Source of the DNA: Larix kaempferi | Taxonomy: Eukaryota > Streptophyta > Pinopsida > Pinales > Pinaceae | Direction of reading: 5' to 3' | Assembly: GCA_027924585.1 (NCBI GenBank) | Contig: BSBM01000602.1 | Location: forward strand, 3,967,501 to 4,031,500 | DNA: 64,000 nucleotides | Shown here: in pieces, positions 35,001-47,000 of the stretch | How positions within the stretch are numbered: position 1 is the stretch's first letter | Layout: the number at the start of each line of letters is the position of its first letter | Translations under genes and position numbers: made by a program | Notes under the pieces: model-generated | Told to the model about the DNA's origin: nothing | The model's database searches: none | Seen by the model: only the letters and a program-made list of their open reading frames with translations

Positions 35001-38000
35001 TACGGATGAGCAACAATAAATTGTTGTTGTACCTTCCTCGATAACTGTGCCCACTACCTCGAAAACACTTTTGTACAGTACAGCAATTAATGTTGTTGTA
35101 GGGATTCTCCTCGATTTTTGTGCCGTGTACTTCCACGTTGAAGCTGCCTCGCTTTCTATGCTGAGTTATTTCCTTGGGAAATGTGCCATAACTCCCTCAA
35201 AATTCATGATGCTGCTCATTAATGTCTCACTGAGCTGCCTCGATTTTCGTGCCCCTCTCTTGCTGCTCTCTCCACTTTCTTCTCACAAAAAGTGATCTCC
35301 AAATGCCTTTCCCTTGCTTTTTGTCTAAACCCTAGGTGGGTGAGGGGCCATCTAATCCAATGGCTAAGATTAGACTAGATGGATGGATGAGATTAAATGC
35401 TCTCATTTAATTCTCATAAATATTAAATTCACTCACCCACTTAAATTTATCAAAAATTGACTTTAATCTCTAAAGTCACATTAAATGCTCATCTCAAGTC
35501 ATTTAATGCAAGGGTCACTTTATTTCCCCTTTTAAGTGACTTAGGGAAAAGTCACCTAGGGGAACACTTTCCTAGGTACAAAAATCAACACTCCCTCTTA
35601 CCGAGGAAGGTGTTCTGCACCACTCCCAACTTGTCCCTGAAGAAGACAAACTTACCCCGACCCAAGGATTTTGTCAGAATATTTGCAACCTGCTCATCAG
35701 TGGAAATGTATTGTAACTCCACAGCTCCTCTCTGAACATAATCTCGAAAGAATTGGTATATGATCTCTATGTGCTTAGACCTGTCATGGAAAACTGGATT
35801 CTCAGAGAGTTGGATGCAACTCTGATTGTCACAGTAAATCACCGTAGGTCTCGAATCCTGATCAAATAAATCAACCAACAACTTACGAAGCCACAGTGCC
35901 TTGCAAGTAGCCTGACTGGCTGCCATATACTCAGCGTCAGCAGAACTCAAAGTAATGAACTTTTGCTTCCGACTGAACCACGACACTGCTGTCGAGCCCA
36001 AACTGAAACAACAACCGGAAGTGCTCTTCCAATCCATCACACTGCCTGCCCAGTCTGAATCTGTGAAACCAACCAAACTGACTCCACCCGAACCCCTGTA
36101 GTCCAAACCATAGTCCACTGTCACTGCAAGGTATCTCAACACATGTTTCGTGGCTACCCAGTGCACACTCCTAAGCTCCACCATGAACTGACTAAGAGTG
36201 TTCGCCGCAAAACATAAGTCTGGCCTGGTGTTGACCAGATACATCAATGACCCAATGAGCTAAAAGTATAGTGTAGGATCCACCAACTTACCCTCAGAAG
36301 CATGAAGCTTCCACCAGTTGATGAACATAGGTGTGGACATCGGCCTGCAATCCTCCATCCGAAATCTCCTCAGAATATCTACTACATACTTTCCCTGTCC
36401 CGCGAAAATATGACCAGGCTCCTGCCAAACCTCCATCCCCAGATAGTAGTGCATCAACCCAATGTCTGTCATCTTGTACTCTGTAGCAAGGTCTCTCTTA
36501 CAATGTGCAATGAGACACTCCTCCCCAGTGATAAACAAATCATCAACATATAACAAAAGAATGAGAGGATCTCCACCAACCACAATGTAGTAAAGGTTGG
36601 GATCAGCCTCACTCTTCTGAAAACCCATCGATGTCAAATACGCATCAATCCTGGATTACCAAGCTCTAGGAGCATGCTTTACTCCATACAAGGCTTTCCT
36701 CAGCCTGCACACATGACAATCTCTCCCATGAATCTCAAAGTCCTGTGGATGCTCTAAGTAAACCTCCTCCTGCAGAAGACCATTGAGAAATGCGGTCTTC
36801 ACATCCATCTGGTGAAACTTCCAACCCATCTCTGCTGCTATAGAAATCACTGCTCTGATGGAAGAATAAAGTGCAACCGACGCAAAGGTCTCATCATAAT
36901 CAACTCCCTCTATGTGTGAAAACCCTCGTGCCACAAAACAAGCCTTGTACTTCTCCACACTGCCATCTGCAGCATCCTTCACCTTGTAGATCCACTTGGA
37001 AGTCACAACAGACTTCCCCTCTGGTCTCGGTATTATCTCCCATGCATCATTCTTCATGATGGAATGGTACTCTTCCATCATGGCATCTCTCCAAACCTAA
37101 TGCTGAGAGGCCTCCTCAAATGTGGAAGGCTCTGAATCACGAAGACTCGCAACTAGAGCCATGCCCAATCTATCTGGCATCACTACTGTCCTGACCTCCT
37201 CCTGGGGCCTACCAAATGCCTCTGCTTCCTCGAAGGTATCACGAAGCCATTTAGGCTTCCTCTTCCTTGAAGGCTCCTCCCAAACTGGTCTCTCCTCATC
37301 TAAAGAACTACCAGAAGCAGATGGTCCAGCAACCTGTGGACCAGTAGCCCGTGAACTAGTCACTGGTGAACCTGCAACCTGAGAACCAGAACCTGTCCCT
37401 CGAGTACCTGTTGGCTGAACCACTGAACCTGTAGAACCTATGCCTGTAACCTGTGACCCAGTCACTCCAGAAACCTGTGGACCTGTGATCTGTACTGAAC
37501 ATCCCTGTGTCACCTAAGGTGCGGAAGCCGGTGGCTCCCCATGCTCCAACTCTCTAGACTTCCTAAAGGCTCTCTCCTCCTCAAATATCACTTCCCGCCT
37601 CACAACAACCTTCTTCTGGCCAGGAAGATAAATGCGGTAAGCCTTCGAAGTCTCATCATAGCCCACAAAGATGCCTCTCTTTGCAGTGGGATCAAACTTC
37701 GTCCTCTTCTCAAAAGGGACATGAGAGTAAGTCAAGCAACCAAATATGCGAAAATGGCCAACCTAAGGCTTCTTGCCTGTGAACATCTCCTCAGGAGTCT
37801 TCCTCCCCAAGGCATGGTGGGGACTCCTGTTCTGCAGGTAAACTGCAGTACTGCAAGCCTCTGCCCAAAGAAAGAAAGGAAGACTCTGATCATGAAGCAT
37901 AGCTCTCGCTGCTCCCACAATAGCCCTGTTCTTCCTTTTCGCTACTCCATTCTGCTCAGGAGTGTATGGAACTGTCAACTGTCTCTGTATGCCCTCCTGT

Positions 38001-41000
38001 CTGCAACACTCATCGAACTCATTGGAGGTATACTCACCCCCATTGTCCGATCTCGGGACCTAAATCCTCCTCCCTGTCTGACTCTCCACAAGAGCTTTGA
38101 ACTCTTGGAAGATCCTCAATACTAAGGGTGACTTCTTACTCCTCAAGAAGTAGATCCAGGTCTTCCTGGAATAGTCATCGATGAAAGAGATATAATACTC
38201 AAATCCTGTCAAAGAAATTGATGACATAAGACCACATATATCTGTATGGATCAAACCAAGTACTCCTGTTGATCTGCTGTCACTGCTCGAAAAAGCAATC
38301 TTGGTGTACTTTCCCAAAGCACACCCCCTGCAAACATCACTTTGCTCTGTGTTGAACTCTGGTAATCCTGTAACCATACTCCTCAACAATCTCAAAGTTG
38401 GGTGATGCAAGTGGGCCATGCTCCGATGCCATAGCTCACAAAGCTCACTGTTGCTGTTATGTGCCAAAGCATGTTGCGGCTGAAATAAGAGCTTGTATAG
38501 CTTTTGTAATGTCCCTTATTAAGAATTTTATTAAAATTGCAATTTTCCACTTTTTTTCCCTAGTTCGACCTTTGACTAGTTTGGATCTCTAGGTCCCAAA
38601 TTTGCCCCAAATGATCCCAAATCTTCTGAGAAGGTATATGAATGATATTAGAACATAAATATGTGTTTCAGGAATGCCTTTGGACCTTTAAAATACTTCT
38701 GCAAATCCTCTTTCAATTCTGATCAATGTAGGTAACTTTACTAGTGATTTTCCTTTGACTAGTATTGGCCTCTAGGTCTCAAATTGACTCCAAATGCCTT
38801 CAAATCTTCAAGGAAGGTGTATGAATGATATTAGAACTTGAATATGATGTTTATGGATGACATATGTCCACCAAAAGGCCTCTGCAAACTCTCTTAATAT
38901 TCTGGACCAATTATGCAATTTTACTAGTGATTTGGGGTTCAAATCCCCCTGGGGTAAGTACTGAAAATGGCTTCCCAAATGCCTCCAAACCCACTCAAAT
39001 TTATGAACAGAGGTATGTAATGTGTTAATTATTTTATTAAAGTCTCATATGCACCATTAATGGATTATTACAACTGTTCTCACCCTCTCCCATTCAACTG
39101 CAAAAATCCCCAATTCGACCCTTGGGGAAATGGCACTATTTCACCTCCCAATAGAACTAAACTGAGTAAAAATGCTTCAAATGCTCAAGTACAGTACATG
39201 AAACTTGTAGAAGACATCCATGGCAGTATATTGATCACAAATATATCAGAGAATCATCCATTCATTCGAAATCATCATCGATACATTGGTTCACAACAAG
39301 GTAGTGGGGAAATGGCATTGTTCTTCCATTAAAAATGAGATTTATACATTTCTACTTGGAATTTCGACCTGAAACTTTTTGGAGATGAAGAACAGAGTAT
39401 TTACTTCATATTACAAAATAAATGGGGCATTAAAAGCTTCCCCAAAGAGTACAATAGCTCACCAAAAATGCCCTCCCTCAAGGATCAAGAATATGCCATC
39501 AAAACTGGAAATGGTTGAAGGAGTGAGCTGCAATAGAAGAAACCATGAGCTGCCCTGTAGCTTACACCTGCAAATAAAGACTCCATTAAAGCTCCAAATG
39601 AAAGGTCTGAATGGCCTTTCCAATTACCAACTTGGATGGGAATCTTTCACCCTCGAAATTGGCTAAGGCAAGAAACTAGTCATCCACTAGCTCTCCCTCT
39701 TCACAAATGCAATTGCAAATTCTACAAATGATCAAAAGCTGGTTTCATTCTTTGTTATTGACATTTATAAACTTCTAATGTCCTCCATGGGTCGAATTCA
39801 TTCCAAGAGACTCATGCCAACTCATGTTGGGAAGAGATTCCAAAGAACGCCACTTGTACAACAATTCCTAGTCTCCCACTTCCACCAAATCACATGTGGA
39901 AGCATCTTAGCTGCCCTAACACCCTTGAGCGCCCTCTTGGAGTCTATTTTTAGCCCTGACATGTCATATATGTCATATGTCAGCCTTCAGGTCTGATTTA
40001 TGTCATAGGTGTCATAGCATCTTCATTATTGTTGTCATAGAGCTAGGGAATCTAGCCCAAGTGTCTCACTAGCTCCAAATTGCCTCTTCCTCTTCCATGG
40101 GAGTTACTCTTCCTCTATATTTCGACCTTGGATGAGTCATGCAATGAATAATACCTTTTGGACTACCCCAAGTATGTTACCATTCACCTTGAATTCGAAT
40201 TGGTGAGAGAATGATGCCAAATGTAGTGGGGAAATCTAGCCATATGTGGGTCCCACTTCCTCCATGTGTCTTCATGATGAAATGCCACTTTGATTTTCAC
40301 TTGTATATATTTATTTAGATCCTTTATTAAATATTTATGCCATTCTAATGTTCAAACGTCATTTATTATCCCCATTATTCCAAATCCCAAAGCTTCCACC
40401 CCAAACCTAGGAAACTAGTAATTTTCCTCCTTGGCAATTATTTGACCTTTAGCATCAATTTGACAAACTCTAATGAATAGAGCCAATGTGATTAGGCCAT
40501 TGTGACCCAATACCAAATTTGGGACATGACAGCTTTCCACATCTAGCCCCAATGTCCATGGAGGTAGATAGTCCTGCAGTCTTCGGAAACACCTACACTC
40601 ATCCATCCAAGAAACAAACCCCAAGACCCCTGTCCTCGATAGTGCAAACTGATACCAAGTTCTTTTTCAGCCTAGGGACAAACAACACATCCCTCAAAAT
40701 CATAGGACTCATGGACTCCCTCTGAAAGGTAATGGTCCCATGACCAACTGCTTTGACAATGGTGTCATCTCCCAGTACAACCTCCACATCTACACCTGTC
40801 TGTGAAAGCTAAAAGAACATCTGTCGAGCACCTGTCATGTGACTCGAAGCTCTGCTGTCAATATACCAAGTGTTAGTGGTGGATGCACCCATCTGATGGC
40901 CAGTCAACAAAGAATACTCCATCTCCAAATCAGTGCTGGTAACTATAGAGGCTCTCTCTCTCTCAATATGTCCAGCACAAAGAGAAAACTCTCTCTGAAA

Positions 41001-44000
41001 TCTCTCTCCAAAATCATCAACTTCAGTTGAGCCTGTTGTCTGTTGCTTCTTCTTCTTCTTTGGACACTGTGAAGCATAGTGCCCAAATGTCTGACAACCA
41101 TAGCACTTGATTTTACTCAAGTCTTTCTTCTGCCCACCCTGCTGCTGCTACTTGGCCCCACCCTGCTTGGGGCCCTTCTTCTTCTTCTTCTTTCCCTTTG
41201 CTGTCAATGCCACATTCTCCCCATCCTCCCTACCCTGTGAAGCGTTGCCCTGTACAAGACCTTTCGTGGTCTCCTCCTATACAAAATCATCCCACAATCT
41301 ATCCCAAGAAGGTAAGTTCTCTCTACCCACTATGGCCTACACAAAAGCTGCCCAAGGCTTAGAAGCCCCATTCATTGCTGTCCGCAAAAGCTCAGAGTCA
41401 GAAACTACCTCCCCAACTGTTGCTAGCTCATCTCTAACCTGAGATATCCTGGTAAGGTAAGATGTCACTCCCTCTCCACCATTCATCTTTATACCCTTCA
41501 ACTTCTCTCTTAAAACCATCTTTCGATTCTCATTAGTGCTCTGGTATAAACTAGTCAAGGCTGCCTGTTGTCGCCTGGTTCCACACCTAGGGAAAACGCA
41601 GCAGAAGTCTTCAAGCTGCTGGTGTGGCCTTGGGAGCAAGTCAGAGTCAAGTGCTGTCACTTGGGACTCGACTCCTCCGTCTAGGCTTTCCTAGCGAAGC
41701 CAAGGGGGGTGGACCCTAAGAATGAAAACAAAACTAAGGCCTCTAATCTAAGAGTTAGAAAATTATTTTTGATAACCAAGACAAAGCAGCATATACTTTT
41801 GTAAAGCAAAGCAATCATTCATCAATACATCATTTGCTCTCATTCATTATCATTATCATTCATTTGCATCATTTGTCAATAACATGAAATAATATCAATA
41901 TAGACCAGTGCCTTATAATGGAGTCGAAATAGATGCATGAGCAGAAAAGTAAATGTTGTGCCAGTGTTCTTGGTGTATTTTAAGATTAATGTGAAAGTGA
42001 TCTTTTTATTATGGCAGGTGGGTTCCCAATATACGCAAGGTACGGGGGAACATGTCCGGAATTTTGATGTGTGACTTCCCTCTCAGGCTTGGGCTGAATC
42101 GGAGTCTCAAGGAGGTGTTCAGATGTTGTACGAACGAGGGCAAGCCTAACGGTTTCCAAGAGGTCACTACTCAGTTTTGTCCCAAGCCTTCTGAGAAATT
42201 TCCCCACGACAACAAAACGTTCGCGATGTGTCAGATTTTCACATAAAGGTTTTTTTTATTCGGGGCGGTGTTAGATCCTATTACTAGTCATCTCCCCCTT
42301 TCTGATGTGTACCAACTGGATCAGACTAAGCTGCAAGTCGGCCACAGAGCATACGGGAGAAGACCTTGGTATTTTTAGAAAAATTTTATGAACCAAAATT
42401 TTATCTTTTTTTTAAACCCCAGGAGTCTCTTTTCAGGCACGTACTCGAGCAAGCCCTTGTACAAAAACCCTACTTCGGGAAAGCACGGGGGGCGTTTTGA
42501 GTTTGTAAAAAAAATGATAAAACTATGTTTTGAGTGAACTTGTGGCCTGCCAGTGGAACGAACCCACAAGGTTGATTTTAACCCTAGTTTGATTTTATTA
42601 AGTGTGGAAATGAAATCTAAACTAAAAAAAATTGCAAACCACTAAAATTGAGTCGACACAGTTTCCCCCCCTGGGGGGATGGGGTGTGGGCGCTTGATTA
42701 GCCCACTTGCTCTCGTTTGATACTTTAGTTACAATGCGAAAGAAGTGCCCCAGTCTTAAATTGACATAGTGGCTTACAACATAGGAGAGAAAAAGTAACC
42801 GGTTCATAAAATTTAAAATCTAGGTGCTCCGGATGGCCTGGATCCGCGAAAATTGGCCAGCATTCCTCTCTACCTGTTCGTCAAATGTTGCAAATCAGCA
42901 AGCAAACATCAGTAAAAGATGCCCAAAAACACTTAAAGAGTGTATTTGGGACACCTGCTAAAAACCGAGAAAAATCTAAGTTAAAATTCTAAGTTAAGGT
43001 GACGAAAAGTAACCAAGCAAAACAAGCTATGGGGCTTGTCTACTTGGGATCTTTGCTAGCTTTTAATGGCTGCAAATTTCAAGTTCTAGGGCAGCCAGGT
43101 AATACTTTGAAATCAGATCTAACACTACTTCAGAAAAACTTGAAAGATTTTGACAACTTAAACCAGTTTTTGAAAAGAAAGTGCTAGATAACCAAGAAGC
43201 TTTGATCTACGAACAATATACTCTTTATGAAATGAAAGAATAAAACTTCTTGATGACAGAATCTGATTTATTTAAGTTTTTATCAGTAGTATGTAAATCA
43301 GATCCACTTTTTGATTAGTAACTAGTAACCATAAAATTTGATTTTTTTCTTGAATGAGAGAGAGAGATGGAACAAATCCTTGTTGAAAATCGAAGCTTTG
43401 AAGATGGTTTAGTGATGTTCGAAGGGACTATATCTGCAAACAATGATTAGAAAAAAGGGAAACAAACAAGATCCTCCTTCTTGCCAACTCAAGAAAACAC
43501 CTACACATCACAGACCTCACCAACAAAAATTTAAGTGTAGATATACACTCACAAGAAACTACTATTGCATATCCATAAACAAATGAAAGATACAAAAATA
43601 GTCTCTTACCAAGCACACATCACTAAGCTGTTGCAATAAACAAATTGAAAACAACTTATCTCATAGATTGGTAACAATCTTTCTGATGAGCACACCACAC
43701 CCTTGAAGAATGAAGCTTATGCACAAGTCATCTTGGAAAAAGACACAAGATAGTACATCCGCATATGACAAAAACACCACAAGCTGACCTCCAAAGTCTT
43801 CTTTTATTCAAACTAGAAAAATATTACAATCATAGGTCTCTTGCTCCAATTCTCACTAACTAGAATGGAGAGAGCAACCTCAATATATATAGAAATCCAT
43901 GGACAAGGGAGGGTGTGAATGCTTGAGGAGATGAAGGAGTGATAGGTGGAGAGGAGATGGGGCTGCCATCTCCATGAAACTAGCTGTCCAAACCAACACA

Positions 44001-47000
44001 AATGGTGCCCAACGAATCAGCACCAAATGTGTTACTCCTTCCCCAAAACGTGGGCTGCCCACTTACCAATTGCGCCCTCCTCTCTAGTAAATGCGCCCAG
44101 CCCAAATGGGCATGTTAATCCCCTCACTAGGGGCTGCCAAAAGTGCTGCAAAACAGCCCAATATACTCCCTAATTGATGCTGAAACAAATCAGACCACCA
44201 ATCACTCCAAAAAACATTTAATTTTTTAAGTCATTTTTTTATTTTTTTGCATTTTTAATGACTTTTTTGGGTTTTTTTACTTTTTTGGCTATAGGGAAAA
44301 TATTAAGCATCCAAACCTTAGGAAAAGTGGGTTTAGGGGTTTAGGAGGTGCTCTGAGTTAGAAAACGAGTACCCCTAAGGCAAAAAAGACCTCCATACGC
44401 CACTTCTAGGCCGATTACAAATTTTTTAATTGAACCATTAAAAAATAGCCCAATTTACAGAAAAAAAAAAAAAAAAAACTTGCCAAAAATAAAATAAAAA
44501 CCTAGGGAGACTTAGCACATGTCCATATGACTCAAAAATAACGCCTAGCATGTTCATATACATTGACCCATAGACTTTAACAACCCCCTAAGGCCCGCCA
44601 GCCTCCCCAGGCATTCCAGCTTTGGAGGAGCAGGAGAAAAACCCAAAAATTATGTTATGCACTAATGCAAGACATAATAACTAGGTGAAAAAACTCCTTG
44701 GAATACCTGACTTAGCCAAAAAGTCCTAGGGAACCAAGTCTTTTACAAAACACCATGCTAGTACGTTTTATTACAAACCCCACAGGGACATGGACATGTG
44801 GAAAAAAGTTAAAACCGGGGCGGCTTAAAAAGGCCAGCTGGATATCAAATCATCAAAAACGAACATGTATCATGTTCAACTCTGCCCGCTCACTTGATAA
44901 TCTAACCAAGTACAACTTAGTTGGCAACACCGCCCACATTTTAAATGCACGGTCTGTTATCACATATATAGTAGCCGGGCTACCATACATTATTTTTAAG
45001 ATTCCAGAGCACATTTCAGCCAGTTCCTTTACTTTGAGATGATGAGATGAGCAGCTATCTTTGGATCACTATCAGATTGTGGATAGCAGTTGTATTCCCC
45101 ATGCCATGACTGAGTCTCAGGACACTCAGAGAGATGTCCGATGTAGCCATTATACCATTGGTACAGAGCAGTCAGTAGTGCCCAGAGTTACAGCAGAAGT
45201 TTCGGAGGACAGATGATGGTACAGGTTGATGAGCATTCAGGTATATGACTCAGCAGGTATATCATGGTGTTATGGTTAGATTGCTTTTATACTTATTCTT
45301 ATAGCATGTCTTAGCACTCAGTGTCATGATCTGGCGATCATATAGATATTTGGACCTGGTTGATCTATTATATATATTATATTGTCCCTACTCAGACTTA
45401 GAAGTTCACTATTCATACTCATTGGTATGTACCCTCCTTAGGGAGAATAGAGGTGATCATTCCACCATATCTTGGCTTGCTAGTGTTGGCTCCATTATTC
45501 ATTGTCTTCATCCATCCATGGCCTACCTTCTAGTTTATCACCCTGACTTACTACTTGACTAGTGACATGGAGGATCTTTTCCCCACTGTAGCCTCTGTAT
45601 TGGATGAGCTTCCCTGTTTATTGTGTCTCGACTCTGAGTTGGTGACAAAACTTGCCTATGGCAAGTTGGAGTTCCTTGTGAATTCCCCCTAGTCACTAAA
45701 GTTGTGTTGGCTAAACCTGAAACTTTTAGTGCTGCCATGAATACAAAATCTGGAAAAATGAAATGCTATATCTTGTATGAAAAGCCCATTCATGTAATGT
45801 GTTTCTAAACACACATGAATGAAAGGCATGCCAAATGAAAATGGCTATGAAAATAAAAGGTTATATCTTGTGGAAAATAAATACCTAGGTAAACAAGCTG
45901 TCCATGACACACCTAGAAGTGCTCAGGTAAACAAGTGCCTTAAAAACACACCTGCAGCAGAAAGCCTAAAATAAATGTAAATCTATGCAATGCGTTTATA
46001 AACACACATAGATCAAGGCTGTGGAAACTTCAGGCCCAAAAAGCAATGGAACTTAAAAGCTATATCTAAACAATTGCTGGCCTTATTTGTATTATGGATT
46101 GTGCGCATCTGTGAAGGAGAATAAACCCTCTTTAAACAACTCATCCATTTGTGAGACACCGCCATTCCCTGTGTTATTGCTCATTCAGTATATACTATGG
46201 TGTATTCCCTTTCCCTTGCCAAAGTGTCACAAAGTCAAGACAGTTAAGTCATCCCTTAGCCTAGCCAGTTAATTTAAGCCTTCACCCTTCACTAGCAAAT
46301 TGATCACAACTATGAAGTGAGTATGATCCTGAAAGTCTAGTCTGAGTAATAATAATAATTAACGACACTATATATTTGGATTTAGATCGCCAGTCATGAT
46401 TACTCTGTGTTATAATTGTTATTTGAATAAGTTGTAGAGCATATATTAACCTTGACACTTTGCAGCAGCTATTGATGATGATCTGAGTTATATTTGGTCT
46501 TGGTTAGACCTAGTTTGACCATGGAGGACCATGGGACATGAGATGTTGGACCTTATGATGATATGGATAGATGATATATGGTCTATGTATACATACATGA
46601 TGACTCTATGCAGCAGCTACAGGGTTATGATGATGATTCTGGGGTTACAGCAGTATTTGTATATGTACAGCGCATTATTATTGGCCTTGTTCCGGTATAT
46701 TGGATATTTATTTTGATCATGCAGAGACTCATATGGTGTATGAGTACACATCTTGGATAGATTTGGACCTTCTGAGTCCAATGGGACAGTTTGTTTTCAG
46801 TTTCGGGCACTTACAGTGATGATTGAGCCTCAATAGGCTGTCCCAGTGCAGTTTTGGTCTGTTGGAGGCCCTGTCGGAGCAGAGATGACTTTATCCGGTT
46901 GACCTAGGGCGCTGATGATGGAGGGGTTGGTCCAGCCACTTGTTTTTACCATATTACCCCCCTTCCGGACACATTGGTGCCCTCACCTTGACAGCGCTAG

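Noticed and set aside
34712-35295. Open frames within the LTRs of F (also at 50029-50480)
   Set aside because: They are LTR sequence, not conserved between the two LTR copies in frame, and have no domain.
39060-39996. Open frames of 72-95 codons inside solo LTR G
   Set aside because: They have no known domain and lie in an LTR-type insertion with AT-rich sequence. A gene is not supported.
43389-44173. Several short frames in block H
   Set aside because: Frames on both strands are of chance length, and no motif or repeat support was seen.
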